30,506 bases of DNA from an uncultured Clostridia bacterium (GCA_934663625.1 CAKUKP010000033.1:1-30506), one strand, 5' to 3'; positions 21,663-30,234 are shown, counted from the first letter of the stretch. Numbers and translations are program-made. Notes: generated by a model not told the origin, from the sequence alone.

Positions 21663-22538
21663 ATGACGTCAAACGACAGACGGACGAGTGCGAAGGACAA
21701 ATTCATATATCCTGGTTTGATTATCATCGGGGGATTGTATATCGCTGCGCTTTTGACAATTACGCTGTTCAGCCGCGAAGCTGGCAGGGGCGAGCGCGTA
21801 TTTCAGTGCATTCCCTTTTCCTTCGCGATTAGTTATGCAAGAGGGGAAGCGACCGTTGCCGAAGTCCTGAAAAATGTGCTTGGTAACTTCGCATTGTACA
21901 TTCCGCTGGGCGTGCTGCTGCCGGGTCTGTTCCCGAAGCTTTCTATGCGGAAGGCGGTCTTGGCGGGGTTTCTGACGAGCCTGTGCTGCGAATTGATTCA
22001 ATACGCTGCCGCCGTCGGCACAGCGGACATAGACGATCTGATGCTGAATACGCTCGGCGCGCTGGCGGGCGCGGCGCTGTATTGCAAGCTGCTGCGGCGC
22101 GCAAAGACGATTCGCATCGCGCGGCTGCTGTCGCTGATTCTGTTGGCGGTTTACGGCGTATGCGGCGTTTTCGCCGCGCTGAATGATCTGCCGGAAATCT
22201 TGCCGCGGCAGACGGAATATGTTCATTCGGAGCTTCTGGGAAATGATACGGCGGAATCCTGTGATGTATCGGGCTCCTGTCAGGAGATTCGAAATGACGG
22301 CGTTGTACTCGGCGGCGGCGCGCCTGCGGAGTTCCGCTTTTCCGAGGACGCGGTCATCCTGCTTTGCAAAGAAACATATAAGGATTTGCCCAATGGATAC
22401 ATCTATAAGACGATATTTACCTACGAAGCATGCACCATTCAGGAAGCGCAGGCGCTTATTGCGGAACGGGGCGGTACGGAATGCGATCTATGGATCGATC
22501 CGGATGGCGCGTGCAGGATGCTGATTCTTACCTTATAA
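21663..22538 (+). CDS. VanZ family membrane protein
   Basis: The protein has 291 residues. A first helix at about 18-37 is followed by the VanZ core. This contains LGNFALYIPLGVLLPGLFP, a helix ending in CCELIQY, and the acidic signature TADIDDLMLNTLGALAG, then another helix near 158-175. About 110 C-terminal residues form a soluble, Cys-containing extracellular part of unknown fold. VanZ domains occur widely, and glycopeptide resistance should not be inferred. I start at 21663 (GAGG nine nt upstream); the ATG at 21642 lies four nt after a TATAAT box (21633-21638) and has no ribosome site. Confidence 0.85.
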   Translation: MTSNDRRTSAKDKFIYPGLIIIGGLYIAALLTITLFSREAGRGERVFQCIPFSFAISYARGEATVAEVLKNVLGNFALYIPLGVLLPGLFPKLSMRKAVLAGFLTSLCCELIQYAAAVGTADIDDLMLNTLGALAGAALYCKLLRRAKTIRIARLLSLILLAVYGVCGVFAALNDLPEILPRQTEYVHSELLGNDTAESCDVSGSCQEIRNDGVVLGGGAPAEFRFSEDAVILLCKETYKDLPNGYIYKTIFTYEACTIQEAQALIAERGGTECDLWIDPDGACRMLILTL

Positions 22539-22543
22539 AAAAG

Positions 22544-22571
22544 AGCCGCTGCGGTGAATTTCGCAGCGGCT
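22544..22571. terminator. Bidirectional terminator between VanZ and CmpB genes
   Basis: AGCCGCTGCG and CGCAGCGGCT form a 10-bp stem with an 8-nt loop. A-rich sequence before it gives CTTTTTT on the minus strand, and CTTTATA follows on the plus strand. Confidence 0.88.
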
Positions 22572-22580
22572 TTATAACGC

Positions 22581-23345
22581 TTATCTTTCGCGGATACTCT
22601 TTTTGATCTGTTCGAGCTTCGCTTTTTTTTCTTCGAGGTTCGCCTTCAGCGCGGCGATCTGCTCCGTCATGGGCAGTTCACTGCGCAGCGGGCGGAAGAA
22701 GCTGTACTTCCGGCGGGAATGATCGTGCCATGCGCGGATGTGCGCCTTCAATTCCTCCAGACGCACGATCACATCGTTTTCCTCGGCGTACCGGCGCAGC
22801 TTCGCCATCAGCTGTGCGGAATGCGCCGCATCGATGATGAACACGCCGAAGAACATGCCGATGACGAAGGAAAACGCCAGATTTTCGGAAAGCCAGCGCA
22901 GCGAATCCAGAATGTGCGGATGCACCAGCAGATAATACGCCACGCCCAGCAGCGACCAGATCAGCGAAAATTTCGGGCAGATAATGCCTTCGATGTTGCC
23001 CCATTCATGGGAATAATCCCACAGGCGCACATGGTTGTGGTGCAGGCTCGACCAGCCGGCGATGTATTCGATCGCCGTCATGCATACGCCGATCAGCACG
23101 AACAGTAAAATTTTGCCCCAGATTGTGCCGGTATCCCAGAATCGATCGCCCAGCTCCGAAAGTACGAACATGATGCAAAGGCCGCTGCCGTACAGCGGCA
23201 GGTACGGCCCCGTGCAGAAGCCGGGGTTGATCCATTTGCGCTCCGGATTGTTGGCGGAAATGAAGCGGCGGAACAGCAGTTCCAGCACCCAGCCCAGCAC
23301 GGAGCCGATGAAGAACAGAAACGCCAGCGCCAGAAATGTACTCAT
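22581..23345 (-). CDS. CmpB-family putative ABC transporter permease
   Basis: The protein has 254 residues. Its start, FIGSVLGWVLELLFRRF, and the following RKWINPGFCTGPYLPLYGSG and AGWSSLHHNHVRLWDYS blocks are the family signature. About five to six membrane helices occupy residues 1-170, and a cytoplasmic, charged C-terminus ends in a short coiled coil (EQIAALKANLEEKKAKLEQ). The family is labelled an ABC permease, but transport is not shown and no ATPase gene is adjacent. GAGGGG is about ten nt before the ATG. It follows the kinase gene by 39 nt on the same strand. Confidence 0.85.
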   Translation of the reverse strand: MSTFLALAFLFFIGSVLGWVLELLFRRFISANNPERKWINPGFCTGPYLPLYGSGLCIMFVLSELGDRFWDTGTIWGKILLFVLIGVCMTAIEYIAGWSSLHHNHVRLWDYSHEWGNIEGIICPKFSLIWSLLGVAYYLLVHPHILDSLRWLSENLAFSFVIGMFFGVFIIDAAHSAQLMAKLRRYAEENDVIVRLEELKAHIRAWHDHSRRKYSFFRPLRSELPMTEQIAALKANLEEKKAKLEQIKKSIRER

Positions 23346-23384
23346 GCGGTTGGTTCCCCTCTCTGCAGGTTTTTGTATCCTCGG

Positions 23385-24467
23385 TTATTTCGCGCATCCG
23401 GCGATGCCGGATACGATGCGCGCCATTTCATCCATCTTATCTTCCATATCGGCAACCAGCTTCAGCTGCGTGCGCGCGCGATCCAGATTGTGGTTTTCGC
23501 GGTGGATGCGGAAGTAGGTATCGCCCTGAATATGATCGGCGAGGAAGCGAATGCCGCATTCCAGCGTCATCAGCTTTGAAGCCAGCGGCAGGGTTTCGAT
23601 CTCCGCCGGACACAGCCGCGCGCCGCAGGCGGATAAAAAGCCTTCGGCGAAGGTGCGGAACAGATCAAGGTTCATCCATACCCTGTCAAGATCGCGCTCG
23701 TCCTCCGCGGCGGTGCTCGCGCCGAAGCGGATGGAATCGCCGAAATCATTGCCCGCCAGACCGGGCATCACCGTATCCAGATCGATCACGCATAGCGCCC
23801 GCCGCGTTTTCGCATCCAGCATTACGTTGTTCAGCTTGGTATCGTTGTGCGTAACGCGCAGAGGCAGATCGCCGCGGCGGCACATCGAAAGCATTTCGCC
23901 CGCCTGCGCTTCGCGCGCCAGCGCAAAATCGATCTCGCGGCGCACGTCCTTTGCGCGGTTGAACGGGTCGGCTTTGATCGCATCGTGCAGCTGGCGAAAG
24001 CGATTCTGCGTATCGTGGAACATCGGGATCGTTTCGGTCAGCGTGGAAGCGTCGAAATCGGCAAGATCGCGCTGAAATTCGCCGAAGCCGATCGCGCTCT
24101 GGCGGAAATCATCCGCCGTTTCCACCTGATCCAAACAGATCGCGTCCGTGATGAATTCATACATGCGATACCAGCCCGCGTTTTCGCCCGCTGCGATGTG
24201 CAGACAGTGTTCGCCGCTTTTCGTGGGCACCAGCGTAAGCACCCGGCGCGAACCCAGCCCCTTCGCGCGCAGATGTCCCGTCACGGCGGAAATATTCGCC
24301 ATCAGCGCGGGGACATCGCGGAAGATATGATCGTTGATTCTTTGCAGAATGTAGGCGCGCCCGCCTTCCGTTTCCGCGCGGTAGGTTGTGTTGATGTGCC
24401 CGCTGCCGTAGCGCTCGCATTTCGCGGCGCGCCCCTCCACGGCGAAGCCGTTGATAATCTCAAGCAT
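23385..24467 (-). CDS. N-acetylhexosamine 1-kinase-like phosphotransferase (APH fold)
   Basis: The protein has 360 residues, the size of NahK. GSGHINTTYRAET and AYILQRIN match the N-lobe of N-acetylhexosamine 1-kinase, and LPLRVTHNDTKLNNVMLD supplies the catalytic loop (Asp in HNDTK). VIDLDTVMPGL gives the magnesium Asp, and LMTLECGIRFLADHIQGDTYF and HNLDRARTQLKL are the family's C-terminal blocks. It should phosphorylate C1 of GlcNAc or GalNAc, or a related sugar, using ATP. The start at 24467 has GAGG seven nt upstream. A paralogue lies immediately upstream. No lacto-N-biose phosphorylase or uridylyltransferase is in the window. Confidence 0.88.
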   Translation of the reverse strand: MLEIINGFAVEGRAAKCERYGSGHINTTYRAETEGGRAYILQRINDHIFRDVPALMANISAVTGHLRAKGLGSRRVLTLVPTKSGEHCLHIAAGENAGWYRMYEFITDAICLDQVETADDFRQSAIGFGEFQRDLADFDASTLTETIPMFHDTQNRFRQLHDAIKADPFNRAKDVRREIDFALAREAQAGEMLSMCRRGDLPLRVTHNDTKLNNVMLDAKTRRALCVIDLDTVMPGLAGNDFGDSIRFGASTAAEDERDLDRVWMNLDLFRTFAEGFLSACGARLCPAEIETLPLASKLMTLECGIRFLADHIQGDTYFRIHRENHNLDRARTQLKLVADMEDKMDEMARIVSGIAGCAK

Positions 24468-24497
24468 CGTTATACCTCTGGTTATTCTTTGAAATAA

Positions 24498-24523
24498 AAT
24501 CCGCATCGATCGGGATGCGGATT
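24498..24523 (-). terminator. Terminator between the two kinase genes
   Basis: AATCCGCATC and GATGCGGATT form a 10-bp stem around a 6-nt loop. On the minus strand TTATTTC follows, so the downstream kinase may be expressed at a lower level by partial read-through. Confidence 0.7.
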
Positions 24524-24538
24524 CGAAATACTGCGCGA

Positions 24539-25675
24539 TTATTTCCCGCGGTTGCGCTGCGCGCATTCCACGCAGATGGCGTTCATCGCGTCCATCTTTT
24601 CCAGCATATCCTTCGCCAGCGCGATCTGGCAGCGCGTGCGCACCAGATTGTGCTTCGGCTTGACTACCTTGAAATATTCATCGCCCAGAATGTAATCGTC
24701 CAGGAAGCGGGAAGCCAGTTCACACGCCAGCGCGAAGCAGGAAATGCCCAGCGTATTGATTTCGTTATCCGTGAGCGTGCGTGCGGTTTTGCTCAAAAAG
24801 CCCTCGGTAAACGCCCAGAACAGGTTCAGGTTCAGTCCGGCGCGGCTCGCATCATCGCAGTCCTCCTCGACGAAGTTTGCCACATAGCGGATGGCGTCGC
24901 CGTAATCGTGCGCCACCAGACCGGGCATAACGGTGTCCAGATCGATGACCACCAGCGGCTCCAGCGTGTTTTCATCGAACAGAACGTTGTTGATCTTGGT
25001 ATCGTTGTGCGTCACGCGCAGGGGCAGCTGACCGCGGTTGTACATATCCGTCAGCGTGCAGGCGCGATCTTCCATGGAAAACAGCCAGTTCAGCTCTTCG
25101 CGCACCTCCGCAACGCGGCCCACCGGATCCCGCTGCGCATCCGCTTTCAGCTTGGCGTAGCGCTTGCGGGTATCGTGGAAATCGGGGATCGTGTAATACA
25201 GGCTGCTTGCGTCGAAATTGGCGAGCATCACCTGAAAATCGCCGAAGGCTTCGCCGGTTCTGCGGATTACGCGCACATCATCGCACGAATCATAGGTGAT
25301 CGACGGCACATAGTTGCTCAGCCGCCAGAAGCCATCCTGATCCATCAGATAATTTTTGCGATCCGCCGTATGGTGGAAGTGCAGGCACACCGCCTCGGGC
25401 GCTTTTTTACGTATGTATTCCGTGACCTTATCGATGTTCGCCATCAGCTCCACCGGCTTCTGAAACGCCACGGTGTTGATGCGCTGCACCAGATAGGGCT
25501 TCAGCTCCGCAAATCCGGAGCCGTTATCGCGAATATAGGAAACCTTGTAGGTGTGATTTACGTTGCCGTTTTTGATTTCCTCATAGGAAAAGAAAGGCGC
25601 GTCAATGCAAAAAGCCTTGCCGATCTGCTGAAGCTTTTTTGCGACCGCCTGATCCTGCATCAGATTATTGATCAT
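24539..25675 (-). CDS. Second N-acetylhexosamine 1-kinase-like phosphotransferase (paralogue)
   Basis: The protein has 378 residues and the same fold and motifs as its neighbour. These are GNVNHTYKVS, YLVQRINTVAF, LPLRVTHNDTKINNVLFD with the catalytic Asp, and VIDLDTVMPGLVAHDYGDAIRY. A longer N-terminus and a diverged middle (residues 130-200) suggest a different sugar. The C-terminal HNLVRTRCQIALAKDM block is retained. Tandem duplication followed by divergence is the simple explanation. The start has GAGAGGG six nt upstream, and a promoter lies at 25718-25746. It is the first gene of the kinase pair and CmpB series. Confidence 0.83.
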   Translation of the reverse strand: MINNLMQDQAVAKKLQQIGKAFCIDAPFFSYEEIKNGNVNHTYKVSYIRDNGSGFAELKPYLVQRINTVAFQKPVELMANIDKVTEYIRKKAPEAVCLHFHHTADRKNYLMDQDGFWRLSNYVPSITYDSCDDVRVIRRTGEAFGDFQVMLANFDASSLYYTIPDFHDTRKRYAKLKADAQRDPVGRVAEVREELNWLFSMEDRACTLTDMYNRGQLPLRVTHNDTKINNVLFDENTLEPLVVIDLDTVMPGLVAHDYGDAIRYVANFVEEDCDDASRAGLNLNLFWAFTEGFLSKTARTLTDNEINTLGISCFALACELASRFLDDYILGDEYFKVVKPKHNLVRTRCQIALAKDMLEKMDAMNAICVECAQRNRGK

Positions 25676-25717
25676 GGAAAACCCTCTCCTCTATCTCAGG
25701 GTAGAATATGCAGTATG

Positions 25718-25746
25718 ATTATAACACATGCGCAATCGCCTGTCCA
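25718..25746 (-). promoter_or_regulatory. Promoter of the kinase genes
   Basis: On the minus strand TGGACA (25746-25741), 17 nt and TATAAT (25723-25718), about 43 nt before the ATG. Confidence 0.75.
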
Positions 25747-25767
25747 GCCAGAGGACGTGAAAAAAAC

Positions 25768-25791
25768 GCCCCTCCAGCTTTCAGGAGGGGC
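25768..25791 (-). terminator. Strong terminator after the MsmK-like ATPase gene
   Basis: GCCCCTCC and GGAGGGGC form an 8-bp stem with an 8-nt loop. On the minus strand GTTTTTTT follows, a classical terminator. Confidence 0.92.
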
Positions 25792-25804
25792 AGAATTGGC
25801 CGCG

Positions 25805-26917
25805 TCAGTCGCGGGACAGGATCGTCTTTTCGCTGGATGCATCGAAGAAGTGCAGCCGGTTTACATCGAAGCCGATCGGGATTTGATCGCCCTCGCGGCA
25901 ATTGGTGCGGGGATCCACGCAGGCGATGAAATTTTCATCCCAGCCGGGCGCGGCGATATGCAGATAGGTGCTGGCGCCCATGCGCTCCACCGTCTTTACG
26001 CTGACCTCCAGCGCGGATTCCGGATAGGCGGAAAGGAACGCCGATTCATCATGCAGATTTTCGGGATGGATGCCCATATAGACTTCCTTGCCGATGTAAT
26101 CGCCGGTCATGCGCTGAATCTTGCCGGTGGGTACGCGGATCGCGTTATCGCCGAATTCGGCGAATACGCCGTCGGCATGCTTGGCGAGTTTCACGCGGAA
26201 GATATTCATGCCGGGCGCGCCGATATAGCGGGCGACGAACAGATTCGCGGGGTAATCGTACAGGTTCTGCGGCGTATCCTCCTGCTGAATCGCGCCTTCG
26301 TGCATCACCACCACGCGCGTGCCCATCATCATCGCGTCCGCCTGATCGCGGGTCGCATAGATAAAGGTGGTGGAAAGGCGGCGCTGCAGATCGCACAGCT
26401 CGGTGCGCGCCTGCGCCTTTTCTTCGGGCGCGAGGATGGACAGCGTATCGTCCAGCAGAATCACCTTCGGGCGGCTTGCGATCGCGCGGGCGAGCGCGGC
26501 GCGCACCAGCTGCGCGCCCGTCAGCGTGCGCGGCTTGCGATCCAGCAGATCCTCAATGCCCAGCATCGCGGCGGCTTCCTGCACGCGCGCGGCGATTTCC
26601 GCCTTCGTGCCCGCAAGTCCCTTCGCCATGCCGCGGCGCAGCCGGAAGAAGCGATTGAACTTTGCGTTTTTGTCCACCAGCTGCACATCGCGCTGGCGGG
26701 CGGGGATTAAGTTGATCGGCTTATCGTCGATCAGAATTTCACCGGCGGTGATATCATCCAAACCGGCGATCATGCGCAGAAGCGCCGTTTTACCGCTGCC
26801 GGTTGGCCCAACCAGCGCGATAAAATCATTATCATCGATTTCCAGATTAAAATTGCGAACGGCCTGCGCGCCGCCGCGATAGGTTTTCCCGATGTTTTTC
26901 AGGAAAAGACTGGCCAT
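25805..26917 (-). CDS. MsmK/UgpC-type ABC ATPase with degraded catalytic motifs
   Basis: The protein has 370 residues, the normal length, with an N-terminal ATPase domain and a C-terminal OB-type regulatory domain (about 240-370, with VYMGIHPENLHDE). Walker A GPTGSGKT (37-44) is intact. The Q-loop Gln is Lys83, in VDKN instead of VFQN. The signature reads LTGAQ (132-136) instead of LSGGQ. The Walker B Glu is Asp157 (LLDD), the D-loop Asp is Ala163, and the switch His is Arg190 (ATRDQ). ATP can probably bind but hydrolysis should be weak or absent. The frame is undamaged, so it appears to be under selection. No permease is adjacent. The ATG at 26917 has GGAGG 7 nt upstream. It may be a regulatory partner of a canonical ATPase. 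Confidence 0.87.
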   Translation of the reverse strand: MASLFLKNIGKTYRGGAQAVRNFNLEIDDNDFIALVGPTGSGKTALLRMIAGLDDITAGEILIDDKPINLIPARQRDVQLVDKNAKFNRFFRLRRGMAKGLAGTKAEIAARVQEAAAMLGIEDLLDRKPRTLTGAQLVRAALARAIASRPKVILLDDTLSILAPEEKAQARTELCDLQRRLSTTFIYATRDQADAMMMGTRVVVMHEGAIQQEDTPQNLYDYPANLFVARYIGAPGMNIFRVKLAKHADGVFAEFGDNAIRVPTGKIQRMTGDYIGKEVYMGIHPENLHDESAFLSAYPESALEVSVKTVERMGASTYLHIAAPGWDENFIACVDPRTNCREGDQIPIGFDVNRLHFFDASSEKTILSRD

Positions 26918-26970
26918 AGCCTTACCTCCAATAAGCGCGCGCCGCATTTCACGTAAGCGCACGCAAAAAC

Positions 26971-26990
26971 ATTATACCAAATTCATTATA
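26971..26990 (-). promoter_or_regulatory. Two tandem extended -10 elements upstream of the ATPase gene
   Basis: On the minus strand TGGTATAAT occurs twice, 14 nt apart (TATAAT at 26990-26985 and 26976-26971). Both have the extended TGN form and neither has a clear -35 box. The rest of the 26918-27135 interval is AT-rich and shows no ORF or RNA that I recognise. Confidence 0.5.
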
Positions 26991-27135
26991 CCAGATTTAA
27001 CGTTGAATGGAAATGTAATAAATGAACAAATTTGATTTATAATTATTATACGATAGATACAATAAACGACCGCGATACGCCATTTTTCGCGCCGTGGGCG
27101 CAAATGGTACTTTTTTGTGAATCCCGAAAAAAGTG

Positions 27136-27165
27136 TTTGGAGATTTCATCGTTTTGTATTATAAT
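27136..27165 (+). promoter_or_regulatory. Promoter of cdaA
   Basis: TTTGGA (27136-27141), 18 nt and TATAAT (27160-27165), about 43 nt upstream of the chosen ATG. Confidence 0.55.
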
Positions 27166-27208
27166 AAAAATGCACAGGTACAGATTTTGCCGGCGGGAGG
27201 GAATCAGC

Positions 27209-28087
27209 ATGTTTTTTCAGACGATCGCAAACCAGGTAGGCGGGCTGTTTTCGAATTTGTTCGTTCATCCCGACTGGCGCAACATCGTGGATGTGGCGAT
27301 CCTGACGGTGCTGATTTACAACGTGCTGAAGCTGGTGCGCTATACGCGCGCAAGTTCGCTGTTCAAGGGCATCGTATTTATACTGGTGCTGGCGATACTT
27401 TCCGATGCGCTGGAGATTCACGCGCTGAACTGGATACTGCAGCAGGTGATTTCCGTGGGCGTGATCGTGATATGCATCGTGTTCCAGCCGGAGCTGCGCA
27501 GGCTGCTGGAACAGCTGGGCAGATCGAAGCTGGCGCGGCGCGTATTCGAACCGGCGAACCGCCATCGCAATACGCAGATGGAGCGCCATGTGACGGAGAT
27601 CGTCAAGGCGCTCAACGATATGTCGCGCAAGAAGATCGGCGCGCTGATCGTGCTGGAGCGATCCACGAAGCTGGGCGATATCATCGAATCCGGCACCGTG
27701 GTGGACGCGGAAATTTCATCGCAGCTGATTGAAAACATATTTGAACCGAATACGCCGCTGCACGATGGCGCGATGATCATTCGCGATGAGCGCATTACCG
27801 CCGCCGCGTGCATATTGCAGCTGTCCGACGATTATTCCATTTCGCGCGAACTGGGTACGCGCCACCGCGCCGCGATCGGCATTACGGAAACCACGGATGC
27901 GGTTTCCCTGATCGTATCGGAGGAAACGGGCGTGATTTCCATGGCGCGCGAGGGCAAGCTGACGCGCTATCTGGATACGAAATCGCTGACCATCCTGCTG
28001 ACGGAGCTGTTCACGCCGGAGCGCACGCTTTCGGCATGGATTTCCGAAGCACCGTTCAGACAGGGAAAGGAGCCGGATCATGAATAA
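27209..28087 (+). CDS. cdaA: Diadenylate cyclase CdaA
   Basis: The protein has 292 residues and makes cyclic di-AMP from two ATP. Three membrane helices (about 26-43, 52-69 and 75-92) are followed by a short linker and the DAC domain. The catalytic DGA is at 186-188 (PLHDGAMII) and RHR at 218-220 (GTRHRAAIG). Cyclic di-AMP governs potassium and osmolyte uptake and cell-wall homeostasis in Firmicutes. GGAGG lies 8 nt before the ATG at 27209; the in-frame extension upstream crosses the promoter and lacks a ribosome site. The next gene, cdaR, overlaps by 8 nt, the usual operon order. Confidence 0.96.
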   Translation: MFFQTIANQVGGLFSNLFVHPDWRNIVDVAILTVLIYNVLKLVRYTRASSLFKGIVFILVLAILSDALEIHALNWILQQVISVGVIVICIVFQPELRRLLEQLGRSKLARRVFEPANRHRNTQMERHVTEIVKALNDMSRKKIGALIVLERSTKLGDIIESGTVVDAEISSQLIENIFEPNTPLHDGAMIIRDERITAAACILQLSDDYSISRELGTRHRAAIGITETTDAVSLIVSEETGVISMAREGKLTRYLDTKSLTILLTELFTPERTLSAWISEAPFRQGKEPDHE

Positions 28088-29378
28088 GCGTTTGGAGCGC
28101 GCGCGGGCGAAGGTGAAGTCCGGCGCGAAAACGTTCTGGGGCGTGCTTTCCAGAAATGTATGGATGAAGGTGCTTTCGCTGCTGCTGGCGATTCTTTTGT
28201 GGAATTATGTGGTGACCAACAATGCGTCGATCACTCGCCAGAAGGTGATCAGCGGGCTGAACGGATATCTGACCAACCAGAGTACGCTGACGGCGAACAA
28301 GCTGGCGCTGCTGGACGACGCCGAAGAAATGATGCAGGATATCACCGTGCGCATCGAAGCGCCGCAGGCGGATTATCCGCGCGTATCGGCGGAAAACGTA
28401 AAGGTGACGCTGGATCTGTCCAGCGTGCGCACGGCGGGCACGCAGCAGGTGCCCCTGCGCGCCACGACCGTGTACGGGCGCGTGGTTTCGATCTATCCCG
28501 AAACGATGAAATTGACCTTTGAAACGCTGGACAGCCGCGTAATTCCCGTAAATGTACAGGCGTCCGGCGAAAAGCGCGATGATCTGTGGTACAGCATCAG
28601 CCGCACGAATCCCGTATCGATCACGGTCAGCGGCGCGGCCTCGGTGGTGCGCAGCCTTACGCAGGCGCGCGTCAATTCCGATGTGACGGGCGCGGAGGAG
28701 GGCTATATGCGCGCCGAACCGTATACGCTGATCGATGCGAGCGGCGAACAGGTATCGCAGGCGATGCTTTCCTGCTCTTCCTCCTCGATCACGGTTACGA
28801 TGGAAATCTATCCCACAAAGGATGTGCCCATCGCTTCGCTTCCTGAAAATGTGATCACCGGCAGTCCCGCGGAGGGCTATGAAATTACCGAAATTTCGAT
28901 TCAGCCCGAAACGGTAAATGTGGCGGCGGATCAGGAACTGCTCAACGGCATCAATGAACTATACATCGAACCGGTGAACGTGGAGGGCAGCACGCAGAGC
29001 ATTTCCGCCCGCGCGAAGCTGCTGAAATTGAACGATTTCCGGAATGTATCCGTCGAACAGGTATTGGTAAATATCACCATCGCCGAAGAAACGATTTCAG
29101 AATGGATTGAGGATGTGCCGCTGAAGTATGTGGATCAGCGGGATGATCTGTGGCTGGATGCAGAGATGAACCGCGTGCGCGTGCGCGTGACCGGACCGCG
29201 CAGTCTGGTGGAGGCCATCCGTGCGGAGGATATCGATGCTGCGGTAAACCTTGCCGGACTGGAGGCGGGCAGCCACAGCTGCCGGATTGAAATTGCGCAG
29301 GATGCGCATCCGGAGCTGACGTTCGAAGCCGAACCTGCGGAGGTCGGCGTGGAGCTGACCGCCGTGGAAGCCGAATGA
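28080..29378 (+). CDS. cdaR: YbbR-domain protein CdaR, regulator of CdaA
   Basis: The protein has 432 residues. A short basic cytoplasmic start and one membrane helix (about 29-47) are followed by four extracellular YbbR-type beta domains, recognisable by repeats such as IPVNVQ, VTVSG-like turns and VRVRVTGP. CdaR binds the CdaA membrane part and tunes c-di-AMP synthesis. AAAGGAG is 7 nt before the ATG, inside the end of cdaA (8-nt overlap, translational coupling). In most Firmicutes glmM follows; here a different membrane gene does. Confidence 0.93.
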   Translation: MNKRLERARAKVKSGAKTFWGVLSRNVWMKVLSLLLAILLWNYVVTNNASITRQKVISGLNGYLTNQSTLTANKLALLDDAEEMMQDITVRIEAPQADYPRVSAENVKVTLDLSSVRTAGTQQVPLRATTVYGRVVSIYPETMKLTFETLDSRVIPVNVQASGEKRDDLWYSISRTNPVSITVSGAASVVRSLTQARVNSDVTGAEEGYMRAEPYTLIDASGEQVSQAMLSCSSSSITVTMEIYPTKDVPIASLPENVITGSPAEGYEITEISIQPETVNVAADQELLNGINELYIEPVNVEGSTQSISARAKLLKLNDFRNVSVEQVLVNITIAEETISEWIEDVPLKYVDQRDDLWLDAEMNRVRVRVTGPRSLVEAIRAEDIDAAVNLAGLEAGSHSCRIEIAQDAHPELTFEAEPAEVGVELTAVEAE

Positions 29379-29429
29379 CCAACGTGGCGCATGGGCTAAA
29401 GAATCTACGTTTCATTATTGGAGGATAAA

Positions 29430-30137
29430 ATGACGCAATCGGGGATTACCAACGCCATTGTAAACGGCCTGCTGGGCTGGCTACGGGGCTTGGCGAGCTG
29501 GGTACTTCGGCTGTTTGATCTGGTGGGCGGCGCATCGCCGCTGGATTTTCTGGCGAACAACTGGAAAAAGCTGCTGATAATACTGTTGATCATCGGCGTG
29601 GGCGTGGATCTGGTAATCTGGATCGTGCGCTGGCGGCCGCATTGGGTGTGGCTGCGCAAAAAGCGCGTGGTGATCAACGATAAGAATTTCTTCGCCCGCG
29701 AAAATGATTTCGATCTGGAGGAAGAACGCGATTCGGATCGCGGCGGGGATCGCCGCAGACCGCGGCGCGTATGGGAGGATCAGGAATTTGTGATTCCCAG
29801 CGCCGAAGCGCCGCGGCGCGAACGCCCGAAGCGCAGGCCAGTTGAAAGGGCGGAGGATCGCGCGAAGCCGGAGGACGATGGACAGGCGCGCGAAAAGCAG
29901 GATGTGTTTCGCGATGATCTGTTCAACGTGAACGCCAAGCAGAAGTTTACCGATAAATATGAAGCCGAGGTGTTCAACGTGGAAAGCCTGCCCGGCGCGG
30001 CGGGCGCGGACGCAGCGCCCGTCCGGCGGAGCGACATTCGCAACCGCGTGGAGCGCAGAGATGCGCGGAACACGCGCAGGAGTGCGCCGCCGGTACGCAG
30101 AAATGCACAGCCGGTGCGCAGAAGAAAAGGACACTGA
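29430..30137 (+). CDS. Single-pass membrane protein with long charged tail, unknown function
   Basis: I do not recognise this 235-residue protein. Residues 1-45 form an amphipathic stretch (TNAIVNGLLGWLRGLASWVL), and one hydrophobic helix lies at about 47-66. A Trp- and Arg-rich juxtamembrane segment (RWRPHWVWLRKKR) follows, then a low-complexity tail of alternating acidic and Arg/Pro-rich blocks to the end (about 85-235). The arrangement suggests an inner-face tail that could bind nucleic acid, phospholipid or a partner. GGAGG is 5 nt before the ATG at 29430. It lies 51 nt after cdaR on the same strand, so cotranscription with the c-di-AMP genes is likely. Confidence 0.75.
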   Translation: MTQSGITNAIVNGLLGWLRGLASWVLRLFDLVGGASPLDFLANNWKKLLIILLIIGVGVDLVIWIVRWRPHWVWLRKKRVVINDKNFFARENDFDLEEERDSDRGGDRRRPRRVWEDQEFVIPSAEAPRRERPKRRPVERAEDRAKPEDDGQAREKQDVFRDDLFNVNAKQKFTDKYEAEVFNVESLPGAAGADAAPVRRSDIRNRVERRDARNTRRSAPPVRRNAQPVRRRKGH

Positions 30138-30143
30138 ACAATG

Positions 30144-30167
30144 GCGTCGGAGTCGATGCTCCGGCGC
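30144..30167 (+). terminator. Probable terminator of the cdaA operon
   Basis: GCGTCGGAG and CTCCGGCGC form a 9-bp stem (one G-U) around TCGATG, followed by TATGTTTGTG. The T-run is weak. The next stretch, 30168-30234, is G-rich and contains nothing I recognise. Confidence 0.6.
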
Positions 30168-30234
30168 TATGTTTGTGTAAGCGGGAATTGCGGCGGACTT
30201 GCGGAGGGTTGTTGGTTGGTTCTGCGGCAGGAGT

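Noticed and set aside
21663..22538. VanZ as a glycopeptide-resistance gene
   Set aside because: No vanHAX genes are present, and VanZ domains are common in unrelated Firmicutes proteins.
24515..26710. A 731-codon open frame on the plus strand
   Set aside because: It lies opposite the second kinase and the ABC ATPase, has no ribosome site, and its composition is that of antisense codons in GC-rich DNA.
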